The position numbers and the translations under genes were made by a program. Shown in pieces: positions 50,401 to 62,565 of a DNA stretch of 64,000 bases. Under the pieces are notes generated by a model that saw nothing but the letters and a program-made list of their open reading frames with translations, made no database searches and was not told the origin of the DNA. Each line of letters starts with the position of its first letter. Position 1 is the stretch's first letter. The DNA is from Anas platyrhynchos (taxonomy: Eukaryota; Chordata; Aves; Anseriformes; Anatidae), in the NCBI RefSeq assembly GCF_047663525.1, contig NC_092588.1:138438501-138502500 (forward strand), in the 5' to 3' direction.

Positions 50401-53400
50401 GGCATAAACTTACTATTTCAATATATTTCTGAAATTTTATAGGCTATAATAAATACAAATTCTGGTATGAGTTGTTAAAAATCACCCAATTTTAAGGGGA
50501 GATGGTTACTTTTAATTTTGAAAGGAATTAAAATTAAAAACTTTTTGAAGTTGATCCATCATTCAGCAATGTCCAGAATGCCAAATGATGCAACTCTTCT
50601 GAATGATTTTTCTCCCTTACCCACAGCAAGGAATGGAGGAATGTCCTGCATTTGCTTTGCGTGTCATTTTTGTTCATGTTGTAGCTGGTGTACTGGTTGA
50701 GGCATCACAGGAGTGGGAACAAAGGGAAGATTCAGGCTTAATATTTACACCAATAGAAAATTAAGCAGGTAGTTTAGTAATGTACTGTCAAACTGATGCC
50801 ATTCCTGTTTTTCCTACATTTTCATCAACTATGGTATTTATTGACCATTTTACTATTACAACTCTTAGAAATGTAATAATACGCATGGATTACGTATGAC
50901 TGTACTCAGTCATATGTTGGTACAGTAAGTAAGTTAAATTACCACTGCATACAGTTTGACACGTTAGGATGTAAGAAATGCTTTGAACTCAAGTCACATT
51001 GTGCAATTTCTCATAATAAAATACTGTTGTTCTTTAATCTGGATAGTCTTGAGATTTATCCCATTTGGTAGTCAATGTCTTCAAAACCATCCAACTGTGC
51101 CTTTTTGTGAGCTGGGCTTTTCTGTTTGCCAAAAGGAGGGCAAATTGTTGCCGAGGAGACTCTTGACCCTGGAGAGTGCAGAGTGAGGCAACTTACCTCT
51201 GGCTGCAGGGAAGGATGACTTCCAAGGAGTGGTTCAGATTGTCAGGAGACTGGCACTTGTTCTGCTCAAGTTGGCCTACTGCTTTTCTCAGCATTGTTTT
51301 AGGGAGAAGGATATTAACTGTGAGCTGAGCAGAAAACGTGTGGGAAAGGAGGTGTAGCCAGCCCCTCTCCAGTTATTTATAAATGTTTCTAAAGAACAAG
51401 GATTTCTCACTTTGGTGTACATTCTCAATGAAAAATGGCAATGCTGACAGGCTCCAGATGAGTGAAATAAATATTTCTTCTGTAGAATAGCCAATTTTTT
51501 TTTTTTTTTAGTGTCACACTTTTTGCAAATGAATCACCAGACTCTGAGTTGAGCTAGGCAAATTTGAAGCCAACAACTCACATTCCCTAGGCAAAGGAGT
51601 TGTTGTAGCTGTACTTTACTGGCAATTCTTTTTATTTCCTCCCAGGGAAGAGCTGTCACTTTAAGTGCTTCCCGTCATTTCAGCTGTGGCAACATATATT
51701 ATAACATCAACATGCAAATAATCAAAGTAGTATGTAAAATCTGTTCCTCTAGCTGATAAAAATAACACTATATATTTGCTGTGGATAGTAATGTCTCGTT
51801 CTGATCTTTCTGAAATGCCACTTCTACTATGGCTTGATTTGTGGGGCTCTGCAAATAGATCCTGGCACCATTTGATTGTGTTACTTCCCTGTGATGCACC
51901 CTGGTTGTGGAGTTGTCGCCATCGTTACCATCTCTCTCTGATGTGCTCGCCTTCCTGCTCTGTTGTGGTAGTTCTGGGTGAAAGGTTGTTTAAGTTCTGT
52001 GGATTTGTTATGGTTTGCATCAAATCTCTGTTTTTGCCCAGCTTGTCTTACTTTGTTTTCAGCGTTCTTACCAGATCTTTAATCCTTCTGTCTTCGTTCT
52101 GTGCCGCTCGCTGAGCTGAGTGGTGTCTGTGTTGATGAGGCTGCCTCAGACATGGTGAGATTATACAATCATAAAATCATTCAGGTTGGAAAAGACCTCC
52201 AGGATTGTCAAGTCCAGCCTAGCACTGCCAAGACTGCCACTAAACCATGTCCCTAAGCACCACACCTACACGTCTTCTGAATAATTCCAGGGATGGTGAC
52301 TCAACAACCTCACGGGGCAGCCTGCTCCAATGCCTCATCAACTTCTCAGTGAAGAAATGTTTCCTCATATCCAGCCTAAACCTCACATGGCACAACATGG
52401 CATTTCCTTTTGATAGTTGTTTGGGAGAAGAGACTGACCCCTGCTCTGTCACAACCTCATTTGCGGCAGGTGTAGAGAGCCGTAAGATCTCCCCTGAGCC
52501 TGCTTTTTTCCAGGCTAAATAACCCCAGTTCCCTCAACCACTCCTCACAGAACTTGTGTTCCAGACCCCTCACCAGCTTTGTAGCCCTTCTCTGGACTCT
52601 TTTGAGCACCTCCCTGTCCTTCTTGTAGTGAGGGGCCCAAAGCTGAACACAGCACTCGAGGTGCGGCCTCACCAGAGCAGAGCACAGGGGGACGATCACC
52701 TCCCTGCTCCTGCTGGCTGCACTATTCCTGGTACAAGCCAGGATGCTGGGCACACTGCTGGCTCATATTCAGCTGGCTGTCGACCAGTACCTTCAGGTCC
52801 TTTTCTGTCAAAAGCCTTGCTGTAGTGTAGGTAGGGAACATCCACAGCCTTTCCCTCATCTACTGAGCGTGCCACCTTGTCACAGAAGGACAGGTTCCTC
52901 GTCCAGTTTGTCAAGCAGGACCTGCCTTTCGTAAACCCGTGCTGACTGGGCCTGATCACCTGGTTGTCCTGCAAGTGCTGTGTGATGGCACTCAAGATAA
53001 TCTGCTCCACAAGCTTCCCCAGCACTGAGGTCAGCCTGACAGGCCCGTAGTTCCCTGGTTTCTCCTTCCAGCCCTTCTTGTATATGGGTGTCACATTTGC
53101 TAGCCACCAGTTGACTGGGACCTCCCTGATAGCCTGGACTGCTGATAAATTGCAGATGAAATATTCATCAGCAGCTGGGAGAACTCTCACAATCACTAGC
53201 CTGTGTTCTCGTTTATGAGCAAAAGGCCCAGCTGGGCACCATCCCTCATTGGCTAACTTACCATCTGGGTCAGGAAGTTGTCTTCCACACACTGTACAAA
53301 CCTCCTAGACTGTTTCCTCTCCACTGTGTTGTATTTCCAGCAGGCGTCTGGTAAGCTGAAGAACACAAGAACAAGGGCTAGTGATTGCAAGGCTTCTCCC

Positions 53401-56400
53401 AGCTGCTTCTAGAATGTTTTGTCTGCCTCTTCAGCCAGGTTGGGTGGTCTCTAACAGACTCCCACATGGACATCTGCCTCGTTGGTCTCCTCCCTGATTC
53501 TTATCCATGAACATTCAACCTTCTTGTTGCCATTACTAAGCTCTAGTCAATCTGAAGAGGCCAGCCCCACCTCTCCTTCCTAGCCTGTCCCTTCTGAGGA
53601 GTTTGTAGCCTCCCAGTGCCATGCTCCAGCTGTGCGAGCTGTCCCACCATGTGCTGGTGATGGAGCTGTTGTAGTTTTCCTGCTGCACAACAGCTTCCAG
53701 CTCCTCCAGCTTCTTGTCCATGCTGTGTGTGTTGGTGTAGATGCACGTCAGCAATCCTGTCAGCTTTCTGGGGGGTTCTTTCCAGGTGTGTTGTAGGGAA
53801 GTACAACTAATGCTTACCTTAGTCTTTTTCTGTGTTTTCCTAGGCATCGCTTTCTTTAGGTGTATTGTATATTAGAGACTGAATTTGGGGCAAGATGGAA
53901 TTGGTCTTACTTGGTGTGATAGGTTGTATGAGGACAGAGGAAATGTGAAGGGAGAAGACTACCGATTTCACACCCAGTGTCTTTCCAACTGGCTGAAAAT
54001 TGTGATGGTACTTTTGTACGTGTTTCTTTTGTTTTATTAGAAGCTATGTAGAAAGGCATTCTTATAATATGCAGAATTTTGGTTATTGTCCAAAGAAGCC
54101 ATAGGTCTAAGTATCCCTTTCCTCTGAAAAAGCAACTTGTGCCACTTTTTAGAGGTGAAAGTTGAGAGGTTGCAATGGAGACAAATAAAGAAAGCAATGC
54201 TGTAAAATTTAGAAACTAACAATTAAAATCTGAGGCAACAAAAGATGGTGCAGTGTTGCAGAGGTTGAAGTTGGTACATTAATTTGTTGGTACATTAATT
54301 TGTAGGCCTTGTTTATGCTAGAAAAAAAAAAAAGAGCATTTACTTTATTAGTGAGACAACTTTGTGGGAGAGAGCTGTTCTGGAAAACTAGAGACAAAAT
54401 CTGGTAAGGCATGCCTCTGTGTCTTGTAGTTCTGTTTTCCTTTGCATTTGAAATAGCATGAATAAGTCTTAAAGAGCACTGATTTCATGAAGGAGCCAGT
54501 GCTGCCTTTAAAAGTTGTTTAGTAAAGCTGAAATGTTCCCTGATCTCGTGTTGGCACTCAGCAAGCCAAATAAGTTTTTGTAGCAGTGATGAGATACGCT
54601 CAGGGGGTCGGAGGGTAAACATTAATATTGCTGTAACAGAATTATTTTTGATCAGAGATGGAAGATGAAGAACATTTCAAAGTTTAACTTGAGGTTATCT
54701 TCTGTCTCCTGTGTTAAGCTACCTTAAGACTTGAAATCTGTGTTTTCACCTCCGTTTTAGTCCATTTTGGTGCTAAGATAGTGACGTGCCAGCTGTACCT
54801 GAAGACGGGTGGGGTGCCAGCTGTTAGTTGGAGTAAGGAAATGCTGAATGAATGAACGTGAAGGATTTTTTGGCTGCAAATGCATGCCTCGTGTTGGAGG
54901 AGAGAGTGTTCATGGATTTAAAGCGATGATAATGTAAGTAATTTAACTTAAGTAGCCCTGAGTTGTAATTTTGCCTACAAAACACTGATGCAACATAGCA
55001 ATTTCGTCAAAGCGTCTCTGTTGCTCCTGCTGCCAGCGTGGTGAAAGGTGATAGCTGCTCGCTAATGCTCTGACAGAGGCATTGGCCTTTTTTGTGGGCA
55101 GTCCGTGTCAGCTACTGTACTGCTAACGCTCACGCTGTGCCAGTAACTTCTGACTGCCCTCCTTGGAGGCAGAATTTAACCGAACCTTTAGAGGCAGAAA
55201 ACTTTGCTCATGTCTTATGATTGATTTTTATCCAAGGGAAGTCATAGATGCTTATTACTAGAGAAGACAGAAAGCACACAGTGAAACCGGGTTTCAGACT
55301 GAAATAAGGTAAGAAACTACTTAGTGTTTGGTGATGGAGGAAATGTCTGTCTAATACCAGGAGGTGGGGAGGACTTAAAGCAAATGGCAGTTTTTAGACA
55401 GGACTAAGTTCAACTTTCAAGAAGAAATGTAGCTGTGGTAGAACATTTGTAATTGTATTCATGGGTAAAGCTGCAAAATATTTCATTTGAGAATTAAAAT
55501 GAAGGTTGTAATTGGTGAGGTGGATGTGGATTAGGGTTTTCATTAACCACCATTTTATCTCTAGTTTTAGCCAAGCTATTTAAATTGGCATAAAACACAG
55601 TTTGGTGGTATTTGACCATCTAAGGAACCTGAAGGTGCACAAATCCCTGGGACCTGATGAGATACATATGTAGGTCCTAAAGGAACTGGTGGATGTAGCT
55701 GTTAAGCCACTGCCCATCATATTTGAGAAGTCGTGGCAGTCTGGTGAAGTTCCCACTGACTGGAAGAGGGGAAGCGTAATCCCCATTTATAAAAAGGGGA
55801 AAAAAGGAGGACCTGGGGAACTCCAGGCCAGTCAGTCTCACCTCTGTGCCCAGCAAAATCATGGAGCAGATCCTCCTGGAATCTCTAAGGCACATGGAAA
55901 ACAAGGAGGTGACTGGTGACAGCCAACACGGCTTCACTAAGGGAAGACCATGCCTGACAGATCTGGTGGCCTTGGCTCTGCACCCGGGCCAGGGCAATCC
56001 CCAGCTCAAATACAGGCTGGGTGGAGAATGGATTGAGAGCAGCCCTGAGGAGAAGGACCTGGGGGTGTTGGTTGATGAGAAGCTCAACGTGAGCTGGCAG
56101 TGTGCGCTCGCAGCCCAGGAAGCCAGCTGTGTCCTGGGCTGCATCAGAAGCAGTGTGGCCAGGGAGAGGGAGGGGATTCTGCCCCTTTGCTCTGCTCTTG
56201 TGAGACCCCACCTGGAGCCCTGCATTCAGCTCTCATGCCCCAGCACAAGAAAGGCATGGAGCTGTTGGAGTGAGTCCAGAAGAAGCCATGAGGATTATCA
56301 AGAGGCTGGAGCACCTCTCCGGTGAAGACAGGCTGAGGGAGCTGGGGGTGTTCAGCCTGTGGAATAGAAGGCTCCAGGGAGACCTTACAGCATCCACTTT

Positions 56401-57952
56401 TTTACTTCTTAGTTTGCCACACTGTTTCTCTCTGATGATGTTGTGAAGAAAGATGAATTACATTAATCTTCATAACAGACAGTACTTCTGGCAACAAGGA
56501 AAGAGCCCCAAATTTCAGTTCCATGGGATTTCTCAGCCCTCTGACTGCTGAAGGATGCCCTAGTTGAAGGACAGCATGGGGCAGGGGTGAACTGTGTGGG
56601 TGTGCGAGGCTGCACGTGAGCTCTGAGCCTGGCTGCAAGTTAAGGCTCTGCAGGGCGCTGTGTAGACACACTTTGAATGGAGCTGGTCCAGCTCCAGCAA
56701 AACTGGCAACGAACTTCAACAGGGGAATCCTGGAACTAAACTGCCTCCGTGCGGTTTGTCTAGCTTGGCTCCGGACTGTGCTGACCAGCTGTCTGCAGTC
56801 TGTTTTTCTCCTCGGCTTTATTTAGTATCTCATTTACTTGTATGTTATAAGGTATCCTCAAAACCAGAATTGAAATTCTCAAGTAATGGAACAATGCTCA
56901 TTGATATAAACGGGGTACAGCCTCACTGCTCTGTGGTCATGTTTTGGCATTCTTATTTCGCTTGATGTCTGGGTTCCACCATTCTGTCTCCTTTATGAAT
57001 AAGATTTAAAAACCAAGAATTTCTCTGTTAGTTATGCTAGCCCTAAGCGTGATTTAGAACATCAGCAGACAAAAAAAAAAAAAAGTTGTCAGTTGATCTG
57101 CTGGTGTTTCTTAGTGCCATATCTTAGCATGTTGTCTGCTCAGGGTTCTTCTTATTTTTGTTGATTATTTGATTTTTTTCTTTCTACCTACCCTCTTTAT
57201 TTCTTAACTTTTCAGCAGGGACTGTTCTTGTCCTGTTCAGAAGGTTTGGAAGAAGGAGTCCCAGTGGCTTCTGTCAGATCAGCTTTAGTTTAGCAGTCTG
57301 TAGCTGAAAAGAGAAGGTGGAATATATCACCAAAGCAGAGATGAGAATGGGGAGTTAAAAGTTTAGTGACTATTAATGAATTGTTGAAGCCTCCTTATTG
57401 AGGAGAAAGGAGAAAATATGTTTGAAGCAAATGCAAGACACAGCAACTTAGTGTCTGACGATGGGGTAAATGCTGCTATGTTTGACTCTGCTAACAATGA
57501 ATTAATACTTGGAGTATTCCTGTCGTATTAAACTTAACATTTCCAAATGCTCACTTCCCTCTCCCACCCCCCAAGTAAATCTGTTGATAGCTGATACCCT
57601 TTTGTATATATATTCTGGCTATACATTTATTGTGTGGACAAAATATGTCTATTAATTTGCTTATTCATATAACTTTAGGGCTACAAGCAAACATTTGAAA
57701 AGTAAACAGAATTAGGTATGACAGTTTAAATGTATGAATTTATTAAATATATTAATGCATTTAGAGAGGTAATGTTGCAACAACTTTATTGTCAATTTTG
57801 TTAAATTTTTATATTTTTAAAAAATAATAAGAATTGTATTTTGATTTACTTATGCTTTATTTATCAGAGAAAGCAACCAGTGAGATGAACACTGCGGAGG
57901 ACTGGGGCCTCATTTTAGACATTTGTGATAAAGTTGGACAGTCGCGCACAGG
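47372..57952 (+). CDS. STAM: STAM, signal-transducing adaptor molecule, 5' part (exons 1-2; continues beyond window)
   Basis: STAM pairs with HRS in the endosomal ESCRT-0 complex and sorts ubiquitinated membrane cargo; it also links to cytokine-receptor signalling. Exon 1 (47372-47411) encodes [13 protein letters not shown] plus one base. Exon 2 (57868-57952) encodes [20 protein letters not shown] and DKVGQSRT, then two bases of Gly. The joined 125 nt are in frame. ATNPFDQDV and [11 protein letters not shown] fit STAM (STAM1) rather than STAM2. Exon 2 enters the N-terminal VHS domain. The rest of VHS, the UIM, SH3 and coiled-coil GAT regions are not in the window, and I did not find exon 3 before 64000. 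Intron 1 is 10.46 kb. The start codon context is CCCGCCATGC. Confidence 0.96.
49914..49998. repeat. Minisatellite of atagttaag-type units, STAM intron 1
   Basis: About eight imperfect copies of an 11-bp unit related to gatatagttaa. It includes a perfect 16-bp palindrome, tttaactatagttaaa, at 49950-49965. Confidence 0.85.
52166..53860 (-). mobile_element. CR1 LINE with endonuclease and RT parts, internally deleted, in STAM intron 1
   Basis: On the minus strand, the first part (about 53860-53260) encodes degenerate endonuclease sequence ([39 protein letters not shown]). It then passes directly into RT sequence at about 53215-52830 ([30 protein letters not shown]) and jumps to the ORF2 C-terminus and 3' UTR, ending at 52166. 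Stops and two large internal deletions make it inactive. It is antisense to STAM. Confidence 0.9.
55606..56395 (+). mobile_element. CR1 LINE fragment with internal deletion and missing 3' end, STAM intron 1
   Basis: The plus strand encodes RT landmarks ([37 protein letters not shown]), then after about 55985 changes abruptly to the ORF2 C-terminus ([33 protein letters not shown]). It stops near 56395 without the usual CR1 3' terminus, so it is truncated at both ends. Confidence 0.88.
57868..57952 (+). CDS. STAM: STAM coding exon 2 (start of VHS domain)
   Basis: 85 nt after the acceptor tttatcag, ending ACAGG before the strong donor gtaagt. It encodes the first helix of the VHS domain ([14 protein letters not shown]) and ends in phase 2. 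Confidence 0.96.
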
Positions 57953-58297
57953 GTAAGTGAGTTTAGAAATTGTTTCCTCATAGACTTTAATTTTGTTGTA
58001 TCAGTCTTTCTTATATTCAGATGAGAGAAATGAAAACTTCGTTATCTTGTAAAGACTTTTGAAGCAGCTCGGTTTAACTTAATTTAAATCTACTCTGGTA
58101 AGTAAGTACTACAAGGAAGAGGAAAACATAGAGATTTTCTGCCCAAATAATTACAGTTCTTCCTTTGGAGATACTAACTGATCTGTTAAAATTAGGAATT
58201 ACATAGAGCAGTTTTTCATCAGCGTAACAGAATAACCAAGCTGATATGTTTTAGCAGTGTCAGTGTAAATCCAGGAGACATCATTGGGGGTTTTCTT

Positions 58298-59425
58298 GTA
58301 GAACCATAATCTGGCTTGGAAGTGACCTCCAGAGGTCATCTAGTCCACCCCCCTGCTTGAAACAAGTCTAATTAGATCAGGTTGCTCTGGACCGTGCCGA
58401 GCCTTGAATGCTTCCAGGGACAGAGTTTCCACAACCTATATGGGCAACCCATTTCAGTATTTAACTATCCTCATAGTAAGCAAGTGAATAAATAAACCTG
58501 CCATCTGATTGCAATTTTCCTTGTTCCTACTTGTTTGCTGCATCTTGCCCTGTGACCACAGCTCTGAGAAGACTCAGGCTTCATCTTCTCTGTGTTCTCT
58601 GTTTAAGGACTTGAAGAAAGCAATAAGGTCCCCTTTTAGCCTGCCCTTCTCAAAACTGAGCCCAGATCTCCATGTCTCCTTGTACGTGACTCTCCTCTAA
58701 CTGTCTTGGCAGCACTCCACTGGACTTGCTGTGGCGTGTCAATATCCTCCTTGTGCTGGAGAACCCCAAACCAGGCAAACTCCAGCTGCAGTCTCACACA
58801 AGTGCTGAACGAGGGGATGGATCGCTTCCCTGGCCTGCTGGCTATGATGTTATACTGTGGCCCAGGATGTGGCTGGTCATCTTTTCAGTCAGGCTGCTCT
58901 GCTGACTGCTGTCACCCACTAGGACCTGCCAATCCTTTCCTGTGGAGCTGCTTTCTTGGTGGCAGGCTAGTGCTGCCTACCCCAAATGTAACACCTTGCT
59001 TTTCTCTTGCTGAACTTAATGAGGTCTGCCATTTCTCCAGACAGTTTCTCCTTACTAGACAGTAAGGAGACAGTAAGGAGACTCTTACTAGACAGTAAGA
59101 TCCCTGTAGTTAGCCCACAGCTCTCCAGTGTATTGACTGCTTCTTCCAGCTGGTCAGCAAAGTTGCTGAGAGTGCACTGCCTGCCATTATCTAGGTCATT
59201 AGAGCAGTACATTTAGCAGTACTGGTCCCAAGAGCTGGAAGAATTTGCACTACTGGTGATCACTCTTTGATCTTAGCTGTCCAGCCAGCTTTCTGCCCAC
59301 CTTATCACCCTTCCATCCAACCAATATTTCACCAGTTGAGTGATAAGGAGACTATAAGACAGTGTAGAAGCTTTGCTAGAACCAAAATAGAAAGCATCTG
59401 CTGCCCCCTCTTTGTCACAGAAATG
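58298..59425 (-). mobile_element. Old CR1-type LINE, STAM intron 2
   Basis: The plus strand begins with the reverse of a CR1 3' UTR (gacctccagaggtcatctag, tccaccccc), followed by the usual antisense C-terminal ORF2 text (ttgtgctggagaaccccaaa, gaacttaatgaggtctgcc, gtactggtccca, gacagtgt.gaagctttgct). Divergence is high and no long frame survives. It contains a local duplication at 59050-59100. Confidence 0.8.
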
Positions 59426-61208
59426 AGGCTGTGTTTTTGTTTTGAGAGGCTGTTTTATGACATCAGGGCTTTATTAACTGTTCATTTTGAAAATGTGCTA
59501 TTGAATGAAACCCACCTTGATACATGCCATTAATGCTTCCATTATTAATTATTTAATGAACTTTCTCATGGACTTTATGTATGACCTCATTTCTTGGACA
59601 TGAAAAGTTAAAATGTAAGTTGAGATAGCAAATAAAAATACAACACCGAATAAAAACGTGATAGATATACTGAAATACTGTCTTTACGCTGTATTTAGAT
59701 TTTGGACATGTATTAAATACAGCCCCCCCCAAGCATTCTCTGAAATAATTCACATAAGGAATGGCATCAAAAAGAGAGCGGTGCCGTTGCTGCTGTTTAG
59801 AGAAAGGCTCCTTTGAGAAGGACTTGGACTGCCTTGTAAGACTGTGGGAAACAGTACAGGATGTCAGACAGCAAATTCCCACCTGGGATTTTTGTTCCAA
59901 AGGACAGGTTCGAAAATAAGCTTATTCCTTGGGGTTAGAGATGGTCTCTAGAGGAGTGTTTATAAATAGCATGGTGTATTGAGACTGCTGTGCTGTTGTA
60001 TATCACTCCAGTTAAGATAACAAACAGCTGGTAAGTTATTAATAATTCTGTTAGTCCCTATATGTAAAACTGTATTTCTGCTGTGTGTGCGTTGCTGCTG
60101 AGCCTGTAACAATAATACTATTATTGAAGGTTTCAGTATTCTAGTTCATCACTGAAAGCTTTTGCATAGGCAAGATTTAGCCTCACAGTGACTTACCCTG
60201 AGCAGTGCTCAAATGTGTTTGGCTGCAAGAGACAGCTGCTTGGGAGTACAGACAAATCTTCTGGCAACATACAGCTAGATGTCTCCATGACAGCTGGAAT
60301 TTCTGCAGTGATTTTAAAAACAGAACGAAACAACAGTAGTTTTATACTGGCTGTGACTTTAACCTTTGTAATACTTACCCTGCTTGTAATAAGCTGCCAG
60401 CTGACTCATTGCTTAACATCAGATTCTGTTAAAACTTGCTGATAGTGTGTTTTCTTTGTTTTGATGGATTATGTCATGCTACAGCAAGGTAAAGCAAGGC
60501 AGAATTCCCCATTAAGTTTAAGGCAGATATGCTACACTGTTTGCAACTCTTCTGCAATTTAAGTTCCTACGGCAGGGATACTGGTCATCAGAACTGGCAT
60601 CTGCTTTAATTTTTTCACCAATTCTGGTCTGATGCAAACTGTTCTTGGCAGAATTTTAGATTATGTAGCCTCTATTTTATGGATTTTCTTTTGTACTAGT
60701 CTTTAAATTGCATGCCCTGCAACAGATGGAAATCACCTTATACCAAAAGCCGTAATAGCATGGATTATATTATTTATTAAGTGGCACTTTTTGTTGCATA
60801 GTGTTATCTGGCACATTGTCCCTGACAATGCTAACAATTGGTTTTCCTCCAGGGTAGTTGCTGGATACCTGTTGTGCTGCAAAGAAGTTTCATTTTCTCT
60901 TAAGATAAATTAGTTACAGTCCAGTAACAGAATTGCTAACTGCATGCATACAGTTGTGCTACTGTTACTTTTTATATTGCCATACCTTGGATACAGCAAA
61001 TCACCAATAGCAACCACTTTTATCTTTCTTCCCTTAATTCAACCCCCCCCCAAAAAATACTGCTTTAGCAAGTTGGAACCCCTCCACAGCTCCCTATTTT
61101 TAATTGGAATTAACTTGATACTTTCTGCATGTTTTGTGTATCAAGTTCTTACAGTGATCTAGAATTTGTCTCACTTTGAGTCAATCAAAACAGCTTTTTA
61201 AATCTCTG

Positions 61209-61238
61209 ATATATATATATATATATATGTATATATTT
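61209..61238. repeat. (TA)n microsatellite, STAM intron 2
   Basis: About 10 TA units, then gtatatat. Similar short TA runs occur at 19828-19840 and 39998-40012. Confidence 0.85.
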
Positions 61239-62255
61239 ATTTTTTTAGTAAGTTGTCCAGTTCTACAGTTGCATATTGCATTTTTGTGTTACGTTTTTTA
61301 GGAACATTGGTAGTATCCAAAATGGTTCAGTGAGCAAGCTGCCTTTTCAACATGAAAAGATGATTAAAACACAGTGTTTTTGGAAAATTGTTTATTTTAG
61401 AACCGTTGATTGTGTTTGACTTGCATTTTAAATCAACTCACTACAGGAAAGTTATACGTTCTGCATGTTGTTGGCTTGCAATCAAAGTGCTTACACAACT
61501 TAATCTATAGTTTATCAGCTCCTAGTAAAATAATGTTACGACACTAGAATTACTCATTAAACAGAAAGAAAAGGAAACTTAAAAAATGTAATACGTTTTA
61601 GCATGAGGTGCACCCGTCTTGCGTGCTCTCTGTTAATTCCTCAGTGAGTTTTAGTTCAGTGCTAACCAGTTCCTGAGTCCAAGTCTGTTTGCATTTGGCC
61701 TTGAGAAGTTTGTACCTTTTGTTTTGACGTAATGAAACATATCAGTGCTTATGTTTGAAACTATAACTACTGCAGTTTTTCTCTAGGAATGGTAGTTAAT
61801 AACAATGAGGTGATGGAAAAAACAGGAAGTTGGTGACTGGGTGAAGATAGCAATGGTTAAGAAAATAGAAACATTTTGCAGTGCTGTCTGTTCATGGAGA
61901 GGGATTTGGATATTGAAAACCTGTCATTCAGAAATGGCTTGTCTGCGTTGCTACTTGTTTAACTTTGTCCTGAGTCCTTATGGCTTAATCACTGCCTCGG
62001 TGAGTCTGTGTTCTGGTTAGCTCATCATTCTTTTGTTGTTTCCATGCCTGTTTGTACAAGAGAAAACAGTAAAATTGCGTGCTCGATAGTCTTCTAAACC
62101 AGTTCTTATCTTTTTTCCTACCCCCTCAAGTTACCCAATGTAAGTAGCATTTTACGTAGTCATCCCTAGTCATCCAGTGTATGTGTCATACAGAAACCAG
62201 GAAGCTCTTGGACTAGCTTGTTTCGCATGGAGCAAGGAGGAAAATGGAGACACGT

Positions 62256-62565
62256 GGTGTGGTGGTTCTACCTTGCTGAGTAGCTGAGCTCCACCACAAC
62301 TGATCTCACTCCTCAAAGGGAATGGGGGAGAAAATTTGATTTTCAGGGTTCAGGGATTGAGATAAGGACAGTGAGATCACTCAGCAATTACCATCGTGGG
62401 CAGAACAGACTCAGCATAAGGAGATTAAAGAAATTTATTGGCTATTACTAACAAGCTAGAGCAGCGAAAAACTAAATACAAACTAAAAATGTCTTCCCCC
62501 CAGCCACCCTCTTCCACCTCCTTCCCCTGAGCAGTGCAGGGGAAGGGGGAATGTGGTCAGTCCAA
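62256..62565. mobile_element. Solo LTR-like fragment of an avian endogenous retrovirus
   Basis: tggtggttctaccttgctga, gctgagctccaccacaac, agggttcagggattgagata and ttattggctattactaacaa followed by a C-rich stretch match, from memory, a widespread avian ERV LTR. The fragment lacks recognisable ends and has no viral genes beside it. Confidence 0.55.
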
